From Mesorhizobium liriopis (GTDB lineage Bacteria; Pseudomonadota; Alphaproteobacteria; Rhizobiales; Rhizobiaceae): DNA of 64,000 bases. This document shows, in pieces, positions 56,412 to 64,000 of the stretch. Location: contig NZ_JAMXQS010000004.1 of the NCBI RefSeq assembly GCF_024053505.1, forward strand, positions 186,001-250,000, written 5' to 3'. The number at the start of each line of letters is the position of its first letter. Position 1 is the first letter of the stretch. The notes below the pieces were generated by a model that ran no database searches, had not been told where the DNA came from, and saw only the letters and a program-made list of their open reading frames with translations. A program made the translations under genes and the position numbers.

Positions 56412-57172
56412 GGCGCGGGCAGTTCCCAATGTGCCGCGAGAAGTTCGCGCGTGTAGGGCCGGCTGGGACGGGTGATGACGTCATGCGTCACGCCTTCTTC
56501 CACGAGCCTGCCGTCTTGCAGCACGGCGATGCGGGACACGAGGTTGGAGGCCAGCGCGATGTCGTGCGTGATGAAGATGAGTGCCATGTTGCGTTCGCGC
56601 ACGAGGCGATCGAGGAGCGCTGCTATCTCGGCTTGAACGATCGTGTCGAGCGCGCTGGTGGCCTCGTCGGCAAGGAGCAGAGCGGGCTCGCCGGCCAGGG
56701 CAGCGGCAATCGCCACGCGCTGGCGTTGGCCGCCGGAAAGTTGATGCGGATAGCTGCGCGCGAGCGTGGCCGGGTCGGGCAGGCTGACAGCCGCGAGGAG
56801 GTCGAGCGCGGATTTGTTTGCCTCGTGCCATGACAGATTCCGGTCCGCGCGGACGACCTCGGCGATCTGAGCACCGACGCGCATCACCGGATCGAGGCTC
56901 GCGCCGGCGTCCTGGAAGACGAAGCCGATGTCTCGACCGGGCTCAGCGGGGCGGTTGAGGGCCGGCCACTCGATTCTTCCTGCCACGCTCGTGCCGCGCG
57001 GCAGGAGCCCGGCAACGGCGCGAGCGAGCGTGCTTTTGCCCGATCCGCTTTCGCCGATGAGCCCCAAGCGTTCGCCGCGCTGTAGGTTGAGCGTCAGGTC
57101 GGAAAGCGCCGGCGTTTGCGCGCTGGGGTAGGACACCGTCAGGTTCTCGACGATAAGCAGTGGCGGGCTCAT
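56408..57172 (-). CDS. ABC transporter ATP-binding protein (NikD/DppD type)
   Basis: The product is 254 residues from the ATG at 57172, the same length as E. coli NikD. Walker A is GESGSGKSTLARAVAGLL, signature QLSGGQRQRVAIAAAL, Walker B LLLADEATSALD and switch FITHDIALASN. The Q-loop FVFQDAGASLDPVM is typical of dipeptide/nickel importers. It overlaps the permease gene by four bases and is followed by its partner ATPase. Confidence 0.93.
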   Translation of the reverse strand: MSPPLLIVENLTVSYPSAQTPALSDLTLNLQRGERLGLIGESGSGKSTLARAVAGLLPRGTSVAGRIEWPALNRPAEPGRDIGFVFQDAGASLDPVMRVGAQIAEVVRADRNLSWHEANKSALDLLAAVSLPDPATLARSYPHQLSGGQRQRVAIAAALAGEPALLLADEATSALDTIVQAEIAALLDRLVRERNMALIFITHDIALASNLVSRIAVLQDGRLVEEGVTHDVITRPSRPYTRELLAAHWELPAP

Positions 57173-57990
57173 GCGTGGCCCACACGGCGGGCAGCGCGTT
57201 CGACGGTGGCTTCGCCCGCGAGATAGACGCCGAGTACGGCGAGCACGAGCGCGATGCCGGGGATGATCGAGAGGTAGGGGGCGGAGCGAAGAACGGCGCG
57301 GCCTTCCGCGATCATGCCGCCCCAGGTAACGCGGTTGGGATCGCCGAGGCCCAGGAAGGAGAGGGCAGCTTCGGTGAGAATGGCTGCGGCGACGATCACG
57401 GAGGAGAGAGCCAGCACCGGCGGCAGGGCGTTGGGGAGGATTTCGCGAAATGCGATTTCGAGCGGATGCATGCCGATCACGCGGGCAGAGGCGACGAAAT
57501 CGCGTTCGCGCAGAGACAGGACTTCGGCACGCGCGACACGCGCAGGGCCGGTCCAGGCACTGAGCGCGATGGCGAGGACAATCACCGGAAGCGACGGCCC
57601 GGCGACGGACACGAAGGCGAGCGCAAGGAGAAAGCCGGGGACGGTCTGGAAAGCGTCGGTCACCCGCATCAGGGCCTCGTCCGTCCAGCCGCCGAGAAAG
57701 CCGGCCAGCGTGCCGATGATCGAGCCGATCATAAGTGAGGCGACGGCTGCCGCGAGACCGACCGCGAGCGAGGTTCGAGCGCCATGGACCAGCCCTGCGA
57801 CGAGATCGCGTCCCAGACGATCTGTGCCGAGAGGGTGAGCCCAATCGGCAAGAGGCGGCAGAAGGGGGCGCGCGGTGATGGCGAGGGGATCGCCGGGTGA
57901 GATGAGTGGGGCGAAGACAGCAACGAGCACCAGAGCGGCGAGGATCGCAATACCGACCATCCCGGAAAGGGAGCGAACCGGGCGCTTCAT
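57169..57990 (-). CDS. ABC transporter permease (NikC/DppC type)
   Basis: The product is 273 residues from the ATG at 57990. It has the N-terminal OppC_N span (GMVGIAILAALVLVAVFAPLI), HPLGTDRLGRDLVAGLVHGARTSLAVG, and the EAA loop DFVASARVIGMHPLEIAFREILPNALPPVLA, with six membrane spans in all. It overlaps both neighbours by four bases, so its translation is tightly coupled. Its size matches NikC. Confidence 0.94.
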   Translation of the reverse strand: MKRPVRSLSGMVGIAILAALVLVAVFAPLISPGDPLAITARPLLPPLADWAHPLGTDRLGRDLVAGLVHGARTSLAVGLAAAVASLMIGSIIGTLAGFLGGWTDEALMRVTDAFQTVPGFLLALAFVSVAGPSLPVIVLAIALSAWTGPARVARAEVLSLRERDFVASARVIGMHPLEIAFREILPNALPPVLALSSVIVAAAILTEAALSFLGLGDPNRVTWGGMIAEGRAVLRSAPYLSIIPGIALVLAVLGVYLAGEATVERAARRVGHA

Positions 57991-58970
57991 GCGGCTTCGC
58001 TCCCGCCAACGCGTGGGTCGAGACCGGCGTAGGCACAATCGACGGCGAGATTGATGAGGATCACGAGAACCGCGCTGACGAGAATGATGCCGAGAAGCAG
58101 CGGGGTGTCGCGCGAAGACACGGCCTCCTGAGCCAGCCGACCGAGGCCGGGTACCGAGAAGACACTCTCGATCACCACGCTGCCGCCGAGTATCGCGGCT
58201 GACTGCAGGCCGAGCATGGTGACGAGCGGAAGAAGCGCGTTGCGCGCGACGTGACGCCAGACGATGCGGTGGCGCGAAATGCCGCGCGCGCGGGCCGCGA
58301 GCGTGAAATCCTGCCGCCAGACTTCGGCCATGCCCGCCCGCATCATGCGCAGGTAGAGTGCGCAGTAGATAATGCCGAGGGAAAGGACGGGCAGAGCCAG
58401 GTGCCACGCGATGTCGGCCACGCGGGCGAGGCCTTGCTTGCCCGATGCGATGGTTTCGATGCCGGATAGCGGAAACCAGCGCAGGCGCACGGCGAAGATC
58501 ACGGCCAGCACGAGGCCGAGCCAGAAGCCTGGCACGGCGTAAAGGGCGAGCGAGCCGATCGAGAGCAGCCGGTCCCGCCACGAACCGGGCCGGCTACCCG
58601 CCGCGACGCCCAGAAGCGAGCCGAGGCTGAAGGAAAGGAATGTCGCGCTGCCCATCAGGAGAAGCGTGTTGGGGAGGCGTTCGAGCACCACATCGAGCAC
58701 TGGGCGGGAGAAGGAAACGGACCAGCCAAGATCGAGACGGAGCACGGCCCATAGGTAGGCGCCGAGACGGGCGAGGGGCGAGGCGTCGAGGCTCCAGCGA
58801 GTTCGCAGTGCTTCGATCATGGCCGCATCGCCGCCGGATGAGACGAGATAGGCGTCCACGGCATCGCCGGGGGCGAGTTCGAGCAGGAGGAAGGTGCCGA
58901 TAAGGACGATCAGCAGAACGGGGATGCTGGTCAGGAGCCGCCGGCGGATCAGGCGCAGGGCGCGGGGCAT
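57987..58970 (-). CDS. ABC transporter permease (NikB/DppB type)
   Basis: The product is 327 residues. The N-terminal span LTSIPVLLIVLIGTFLLLELAPGDAVDAYL and the EAA loop DFTALAARARGISRHRIVWRHVARNALLP-like region (around residue 230), and PGLGRLAQEAVSSRDTPLLLGIIL near the end, are typical of the DppB family. It forms the importer channel with the NikC-type permease. 389 bp separate it from the upstream binding-protein gene. Confidence 0.94.
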   Translation of the reverse strand: MPRALRLIRRRLLTSIPVLLIVLIGTFLLLELAPGDAVDAYLVSSGGDAAMIEALRTRWSLDASPLARLGAYLWAVLRLDLGWSVSFSRPVLDVVLERLPNTLLLMGSATFLSFSLGSLLGVAAGSRPGSWRDRLLSIGSLALYAVPGFWLGLVLAVIFAVRLRWFPLSGIETIASGKQGLARVADIAWHLALPVLSLGIIYCALYLRMMRAGMAEVWRQDFTLAARARGISRHRIVWRHVARNALLPLVTMLGLQSAAILGGSVVIESVFSVPGLGRLAQEAVSSRDTPLLLGIILVSAVLVILINLAVDCAYAGLDPRVGGSEAA

Positions 58971-59359
58971 GGGAGGGGGTGATAAAAAGGGTGGGGGGCG
59001 GGTTGTGGCGGATCTACTCGGTTGATTGCAGCATGGATCGCCCGCGCGGTTACGGTCGGCTGAGAGAAGGGGTTGGGAAGGCCCGGGTGACGGTGCTTCA
59101 CGTTTGGCGACGGTAGCTGGGAAGAAGGTGGAGTGCTTGCTGGAGGATGGGTGCTGGTGGAGACGTTACCCCCACCCTTTATCCCTTCCCACAAGGGAGA
59201 GGGAGGGCGCGAGCGCTGTGCTCTTCTTTCAAGCTCGGTGTCTAGTTTGGGCGAGGAATGGAAACGCTGATGGCTTCCCTCCCCCTTGTGGGGAGGGATA
59301 AAGGGTGGGGGTAGGCTCTCAACCTGCACCGCGCTTCTCGTCTGGAATCTAAGCAGTCT
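58971..59359. other. 389-bp gap inside the importer operon, with an intergenic inverted repeat
   Basis: No gene is visible. It is unusually long for an operon that otherwise overlaps by four bases at each junction. Its main content is the large inverted repeat described at 59168-59312. It also ends within 18 bases of the binding-protein stop codon. It may hold a repeat insertion that lengthened the gap, or a secondary promoter. Confidence 0.5.
59168..59312. repeat. Intergenic mosaic-type inverted repeat
   Basis: A 37-bp arm (59168-59204) matches the reverse complement of 59276-59312 at 35 of 37 positions, with a 71-bp spacer. Each arm itself contains a CCC...CCC/GGG...GGG hairpin around ACAA. 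The layout is like dispersed palindromic elements (RIME-type) known from rhizobial genomes. Such elements occur outside coding sequence and can act on mRNA ends. Confidence 0.75.
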
Positions 59360-60967
59360 CTACTGCTCTAACCACGTGTCCGCCCAACCCGACACCGCCC
59401 AGCGCGGGTTGTTCGCCAGGTTCTTGACGCTGGTGCGCGCGACGCTGGTGAAGCCCCAATCGGCGACGTTGATCAGTGGAAGATCTTCCACGACCTGTTT
59501 CTGGAAGTCGTGATAGAGCGCCACGCGCTTGGCTTCGTCCAGCGTACCGGCCGCTTCCGCGATCAGCGCATCCAGCCTCTCGTTCTTGTACCCGCCCTGA
59601 TTGGAGAAGGGAACGCCATCGGGAAGGCCGCTCTGGACGAGGATGGTGGTCGAGATCGCCGGGTCGCCGCGGAAGACGGGTGGCGCGACGGCGAGATCGA
59701 AATCGTGGTCGGTATAGACCGCCTTCTGGTGGGCCGCCGCGTCGTTGTTGACGATCTGCGCATCGATGCCGATCTTCGCAAGCGCCTGGCGAAGATAGTC
59801 GCCGAACTGCTTGGTTTCGTTGAAATAGGGTGCGGGCAGGAGCTTGAGCGCGAAGCGCGTGCCGTTCGCCCCCTTGGGGTAGCCCGCCTCGTCCAGCAGC
59901 GCGTTGGCCTTCGCGGTATCAAAGGCGTAGGCTGGCACGTCGGTCGTATAGAACTGCTTGTCGTTGGCCGGCACCGGGCCGGTCGCGGGTGCGGCGTAGC
60001 CGAGGAAGATCGTGTCGACCACGAACTTCTTGTCGATGGCGTGCGCAATGGCCTGACGGACTTTCAGGTCGGCCAGTTCCTTGCGGCGATGGTTGATCTC
60101 GACCACCAGCTGATAGGTGAGCGCCTCGTAGCCTTTGGTGATCACCGTGATGCCATCCTCTTTCCCGATGCGGGTGAGGTCGGCGAGCGGAACGGCGGAA
60201 AAGGCGGCGAGCTGAATTTCCTCGGCCTCGAGCGCACCGGCCGCTGCCGCGCGGTCGGGCAGCACGCGGTAGATGATTTCGTCGAGCAGAGGTTTGCTCT
60301 TGTCCCAATAATTCTCGTTGCGCGCGAGGCGATAAAATTCGCCCGGCTTGTGTTCGGCGAAGGTGAAGGGACCGGTGCCGACCGGTTTGTTGTTGGCCGG
60401 GTTCGCTTCGATGTCCGTGCCCTCATAGAGATGGGCGGGCACGACGCTGGTGAGCGCGGGCAGTGCGTTGCGGATCAGCTGGAACGGAGTGGGCTTGGCA
60501 AAACGGAAGATGGCGGTGTGCTCGTCGGGCGTATCCACGGCCTCGAGATCCTTGAAGACCACACGACCGAGATTCTGCAGGGGCTTCCAGACCTGAAGGG
60601 CCGAGAAGGCGACGTCCTTGGCAGTGAAGGGCTTGCCATCGTGCCATGTCACGCCTTCACGTAGCTTGAAGCTGACGGTCTTGCCGTCTTCCGAGCCTTC
60701 CCAACTCGTGGCGAGCCGGGGTTCCAGTCCATCCTTGCCCTCATATGACGATTCCGCCAGCGGCTCGATCACCTTCGACGAGATGAAGAAAACACCGTTC
60801 GAGGCAACGATGGCGGGGTTCAGATTGCGCGGCTCTGAATCGGCGGCGACGACCAGCCTTCCGCCTTTGGTCGGCTCCTGCGCGCGGGCGATGTTCGGCA
60901 GGGCGGTGGAAGCCAGCAGCATGGCGCTGCCCATAAGAAGCTGACGGCGATTGGCGATGATCGGCAT
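59360..60967 (-). CDS. ABC transporter substrate-binding protein, family 5 (NikA/DppA type)
   Basis: The product is 535 residues from the ATG at 60967; the frame upstream is longer but only this start gives a signal peptide. NRRQLLMGSAMLLASTALPNIARA has twin arginines, so it may go by the Tat route. The mature protein has ADSEPRNLNPAIV, LREGVTWHDGKPFTAKDVAFS, the SBP_bac_5 signature, and a C-terminal lobe. It would deliver a peptide, nickel chelate or similar solute. Its length is close to NikA. Confidence 0.92.
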   Translation of the reverse strand: MPIIANRRQLLMGSAMLLASTALPNIARAQEPTKGGRLVVAADSEPRNLNPAIVASNGVFFISSKVIEPLAESSYEGKDGLEPRLATSWEGSEDGKTVSFKLREGVTWHDGKPFTAKDVAFSALQVWKPLQNLGRVVFKDLEAVDTPDEHTAIFRFAKPTPFQLIRNALPALTSVVPAHLYEGTDIEANPANNKPVGTGPFTFAEHKPGEFYRLARNENYWDKSKPLLDEIIYRVLPDRAAAAGALEAEEIQLAAFSAVPLADLTRIGKEDGITVITKGYEALTYQLVVEINHRRKELADLKVRQAIAHAIDKKFVVDTIFLGYAAPATGPVPANDKQFYTTDVPAYAFDTAKANALLDEAGYPKGANGTRFALKLLPAPYFNETKQFGDYLRQALAKIGIDAQIVNNDAAAHQKAVYTDHDFDLAVAPPVFRGDPAISTTILVQSGLPDGVPFSNQGGYKNERLDALIAEAAGTLDEAKRVALYHDFQKQVVEDLPLINVADWGFTSVARTSVKNLANNPRWAVSGWADTWLEQ

Positions 60968-61035
60968 GGCGGCGTTTCCGAAGGCAAAAGGCTTCGCGGG
61001 TGGCGAAGCCTCGGAGAATGCTATGAGGAAAATGG

Positions 61036-61066
61036 TTGGGCCAGCCCTTTTCGGAGACCGGCCCAA
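61036..61066 (-). terminator. Weak intrinsic terminator after the sulfate-binding protein gene
   Basis: TTGGGCC (61036-61042) pairs with GGCCCAA (61060-61066). On the minus strand the stem is followed by CCATTTTCC. The U-run is short. It would separate the sulfate-binding protein gene from the importer operon. Confidence 0.4.
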
Positions 61067-61072
61067 ACTTCG

Positions 61073-62113
61073 TCACTGGGCGGTATAGATCTGGTCGAAC
61101 ACGCCGCCGTCGCCGAAGTGGTAGGGCTGCGCCTTCGCCCAGCCGCCGAAGATCGGGTCGTCGATGGAAACGAGCTTGAGGTCGGGCAGCTTCTGAAGCT
61201 GGTCGGCGGGGACGAGTTCGGGCTTTGCCGGACGGTAATGATGCTTGGCGGCGAGCGTCTGGCCCTCAGGCGAGTAGAGATATTGCAGGAAGGCTTCTGC
61301 CTGCTTGCGTGTGCCCTTGGCATCCACGTTCTTGTCCACGACCGCGACCGGCGGTTCGGCCAGGATAGACTGCGGAGGCACCACGATGTCGAAGTTGTCG
61401 GCGCCGAACTCGTCACTGGCGAGATAGGCTTCGTTCTCCCAGGCGAGCAGCACATCGCCCAGCTTTCGCTCGGCGAAGGTCACCGTCGAGCCACGCGCGC
61501 CGGTGTCGAGCACCGTGACGTTCTTGTAGAGATTGCCGACATATTCCTTGATCTTGGCCTCGTCGCCGTTGAACTGCTTGGACGCCCAGGCCCAGGCTGC
61601 GAGATAGTTCCAGCGTGCGCCACCCGAGGTCTTGGGGTTCGGCGTGATGATCTCGATGCCTTCCTTGGTGAGGTCACCCCAATCCTTGATGCCCTTCGGA
61701 TTGCCCTTGCGCACCAGGAAAACGATGGTGGAGGTGTAGGGTGCCGAGTTGTGCTCGAGGCGCCCGCGCCAGTCCGGATTGATCTTGCCGGAATTCGCCA
61801 CGATCGCGTTGATGTCGCTTTCGAGCGCGAGCGTGACGACGTCCGCCTCCAAACCCTCGATCACCGCGCGGGCCTGCTTGCCGGACCCGCCATGGCTGCT
61901 CTGGATGGTGACGGTTTCGCTGGTTTCCTTCTTCCAGTGGTCAGCGAAGGCCTTGCTGTACTCGGCGTAGAATTCGCGGGTCGGGTCGTAGGATACGTTC
62001 AGAAGCTTGGTGTCGGCCATGGCGAAGCCGAGTGTGCCCAACTGCACGGAACCGGCGATGAGGCCGGCAAGAAATGTTTTGCCCAGGTGTCGCTTTGTGA
62101 TTGAGGAAGCCAT
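61073..62113 (-). CDS. Sulfate ABC transporter substrate-binding protein
   Basis: The product is 346 residues from the ATG at 62113, preceded by AAGGAGAG. It has a signal peptide ending GFAMA and the sulfate/thiosulfate-binding signatures NVSYDPTREFYAEYSKAF, IQSSHGGSGKQARAVIEGLEADVVTLAL, PNPKTSGGARWNYLAAW and YDVVYGPHFG-like QPYHFGDGGVFDQIY at the end. It would bind sulfate in the periplasm. No cysT, cysW or cysA gene is near, so it is an orphan and needs a permease from elsewhere. CysP and Sbp cannot be told apart here. Confidence 0.94.
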   Translation of the reverse strand: MASSITKRHLGKTFLAGLIAGSVQLGTLGFAMADTKLLNVSYDPTREFYAEYSKAFADHWKKETSETVTIQSSHGGSGKQARAVIEGLEADVVTLALESDINAIVANSGKINPDWRGRLEHNSAPYTSTIVFLVRKGNPKGIKDWGDLTKEGIEIITPNPKTSGGARWNYLAAWAWASKQFNGDEAKIKEYVGNLYKNVTVLDTGARGSTVTFAERKLGDVLLAWENEAYLASDEFGADNFDIVVPPQSILAEPPVAVVDKNVDAKGTRKQAEAFLQYLYSPEGQTLAAKHHYRPAKPELVPADQLQKLPDLKLVSIDDPIFGGWAKAQPYHFGDGGVFDQIYTAQ

Positions 62114-62262
62114 CGTACTCTCCTTGGTCGATGAGCCAGAATAAGCGGGAGGTCGCGCAACAGACGCCATCGTGAATTGCGTTCTACAGAGGTGTAGCGC
62201 CAATGCATTCCATTTAGCGGCTGTTTCAAGAAATCAATTTGCGCGGTGCAAGTTTTCGCCCC

Positions 62263-64000
62263 TCACTCGACGAAGACCTTGACACTTGCCGCGCGGCCGG
62301 CGGCATCGACGACGGTCAAAGTGGCGAAGCCCGTGCCATCGGGCGCCCAGGTGGCGGTGCGTCGACGGGCAGTTTCACCGAAGGGCTGGCCATTCGCGAG
62401 CCAACGGAACGGGGCCCTGCCGCCTTGCAGCTTGAGAACGAGTGGCGGGCCATCGCCGCCAGCCTCCACATGCGTGCCTTCGGGTGGAAAGACGATGCGC
62501 GGAGCAGGTTCGGTTCGGGCGACGGACACGAGACCGTTGTCGTCGGCATCGAAGCGCTGGAGCGTGACGGGCAGTTCGTTGCGCGCCGGTCGGAATGCGC
62601 CGGAGGGCGGGCGGGGAAGGGCGATGGCGGGCAGGCCGGATTTGGCGAAGGCCTCGAACAGGATTGGCGCGGCGGACTCGTAGCCGGACAGGCCCGGCAC
62701 CGCGCTGCCATCGGGGCGGCCGACCCAGACGCCCAGCACATATCGACCGTCGAAGCCGACGGACCAGGCATCGCGGTAGCCGTAGGAGGTGCCGGTCTTG
62801 TAAGCGAGGCCGCGTGGGGCCGCGCCTTTGGGCGGGGTGACGCCGGACAGAATGTCGGCAATCTGCCATGCTGCGCGCTCATCCAACACGTCGGCGCTGG
62901 CGAGGGGAACGGGCAGCTCGCGCTCGGAGCCGTCATGCAGCGCTTTGGCGGGGCCACCATTGGACAGGCCGGTGTAAAGCTGCACGAGATCGCGCAAGGT
63001 GATCCCGACGCCGCCGAGGCCGATCGCAAGGCCGGGGGCTTCATCGGGCGGCAGGCGCAATGTGACGCCGGCCTGGGCGAAGCGGGCCATCAGGCGGGCG
63101 GGGCCGACCGTGTCGAGGAGGCGAATGGCGGGAACGTTGAGCGAAAGCTGCAAGGCCTGGCGCACGCTGACATCGCCCTGATAGCCCATGTCGAAATTGC
63201 GCGGACGATAGCCGTGAAAGTCAGAGGGGCGATCCTCGACCAGCGTTTCCTGCGCGACCAGACCCTGCTCGAAGGCGAGGCCGTAGATGAAGGGCTTCAG
63301 CGTCGAGCCGGGAGAGCGGACGGCGCGTGTCATGTCGATGGCGCCCGAACGGGAATGGTCGAAGAAATCGGCCGAGCCGACGGAGCCGAGAATGTCGCCG
63401 GTGCGGGCATCGGCCAGCAGCAGGGCAACGGACAGGCGGTCGCCGAGCTTGCGGGCGCTGTCGCGCGCGACCGCCTCGAGCGCGGCCTGCACCGAACGGC
63501 GGAGGGTCACTGTGTAGGGCGCGGGCGTGTTGCGAAGGGCGGCTTCGGTTACATGGGGGGCGAATGAAGGCAGCGCGAGGCGACGCGTGGGGATAGGCTC
63601 GGCCGATGCGCGGGCGGCCTCGTCTTCGCCCAGCTGCCCATCTTCGACCATGCGCTGGAGCACGCGGTCGCGGGCGGCCCTGGCGTTGTCGGTGAAGCGG
63701 TCCGGGCGGCGCTTCTCGGGAAGTTGTGGCAGGGCAACGAGGAGGGCGGATTCGCTCAGAGAAAGGCGCTTGGGCTCCTTGCCGAACCAGGCGAGCGAGG
63801 CCGCGCGGACGCCCTCGAGGTTACCACCGTAGGGTGCGAGCGTAAGATAGCGCTGGAGGATTTCCCTCTTGCTCAGGCGCTCCTCGATCTGGATCGCGCG
63901 GAAGATCTGCTTGGCCTTGGCTGAGAGGGAGCGGTTTTGGCGCGGCTCGATCAGGCGGGCAAGCTGCATGGAAAGCGTCGAGCCGCCCGAGACGATCCGG
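62263..64000 (-). CDS. pbpC: Penicillin-binding protein 1C, N-terminus outside window
   Basis: The frame is open at the right edge; 578 C-terminal residues are visible. They start with RIVSGGSTLSMQLARL, from the glycosyltransferase domain (GGSTLTMQ in other PBPs), then RAASLAWFGKEPKRLSLSESALL. The transpeptidase domain has the catalytic Ser in SPGSTLKPF, SLN and KTGTSYGYRDAW. The C-terminal BiPBP domain (FPPEGTHVEA onward) marks PBP1C. It polymerises and may cross-link murein. The missing part is about 100 residues with the membrane anchor. Confidence 0.94.
   Translation of the reverse strand, partial: RIVSGGSTLSMQLARLIEPRQNRSLSAKAKQIFRAIQIEERLSKREILQRYLTLAPYGGNLEGVRAASLAWFGKEPKRLSLSESALLVALPQLPEKRRPDRFTDNARAARDRVLQRMVEDGQLGEDEAARASAEPIPTRRLALPSFAPHVTEAALRNTPAPYTVTLRRSVQAALEAVARDSARKLGDRLSVALLLADARTGDILGSVGSADFFDHSRSGAIDMTRAVRSPGSTLKPFIYGLAFEQGLVAQETLVEDRPSDFHGYRPRNFDMGYQGDVSVRQALQLSLNVPAIRLLDTVGPARLMARFAQAGVTLRLPPDEAPGLAIGLGGVGITLRDLVQLYTGLSNGGPAKALHDGSERELPVPLASADVLDERAAWQIADILSGVTPPKGAAPRGLAYKTGTSYGYRDAWSVGFDGRYVLGVWVGRPDGSAVPGLSGYESAAPILFEAFAKSGLPAIALPRPPSGAFRPARNELPVTLQRFDADDNGLVSVARTEPAPRIVFPPEGTHVEAGGDGPPLVLKLQGGRAPFRWLANGQPFGETARRRTATWAPDGTGFATLTVVDAAGRAASVKVFVE

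Noticed and set aside
62239-63567. A 442-codon frame on the plus strand
   Set aside because: Antisense of pbpC, Gly/Glu-rich with no recognisable domain.

Overview
This 64-kb window looks like chromosome of a pigmented alphaproteobacterium of the order Hyphomicrobiales (Rhizobiales). The signs are a ChvE/GguABC sugar-uptake operon, a dnaG-rpoD pair without rpsU, a DUF982 protein, an HlyU-type small protein, a DUF882 murein-hydrolase-like protein, GANTC (CcrM-type) sites upstream of rpoD, high G+C and dense ATGA-coupled operons. Genus cannot be fixed from sequence alone. I see no prophage, transposon, integron or CRISPR array. The window cuts a glutathione S-transferase gene on the left and a penicillin-binding protein 1C gene on the right.

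Layout. 1-22.9 kb is mostly housekeeping: a lipoprotein lytic transglycosylase, carB and carA (same strand but separated by a GST and a zinc metallopeptidase), a YqeY protein, a Na/Pi symporter with a PhoU-like tail, dnaG, rpoD, small conserved genes (Uma2, YjbQ, HlyU, YqhA), an OmpA-domain protein with a very long repetitive linker, and a SIMPL protein. A tRNA with CAU anticodon, best read as tRNA-Ile2, follows at 23.0 kb. 23.2-32.2 kb is a purine-catabolism island: a PuuE-UraD fusion and AllE on the minus strand, and xdhC, puuD, a DUF982 gene, uraH, xdhA and xdhB on the plus strand. Together they take xanthine to allantoate and handle ureidoglycine. The allantoate amidohydrolase step is not in the window. 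32.2-38.0 kb holds a DUF882 protein, an orphan glycogen synthase, and a three-gene VOC/DUF1428/PhnB-like cassette divergent from an HxlR-SCP2 regulator. 38.3-43.3 kb is chvE-gguABC.

43.3-51.5 kb is a carotenoid cluster. crtX-crtY-crtI-crtB form one overlapping operon; crtE lies tail-to-tail with crtB and divergent from a type 2 IPP isomerase gene; crtZ is translationally coupled to a DUF2238-like membrane protein. The predicted end product is a zeaxanthin glucoside. 51.6-64 kb holds a YdeP-type molybdoenzyme, a NikABCDE-sized ABC importer whose operon continues into an ATC-hydrolase-family gene and possibly a lipid kinase and a 58-residue protein, an orphan sulfate-binding protein, and pbpC.

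The points most worth follow-up are the crtZ-coupled DUF2238 membrane protein, the ABC importer/ATC-hydrolase operon, the DUF982 gene inside the purine operon, a probable leaderless autoregulated hxlR promoter, two stable tetraloop hairpins between chvE and gguA, a long intergenic palindromic repeat inside the importer operon, and a cluster of GANTC sites upstream of rpoD. I did not find an obviously new defence or mobile system.
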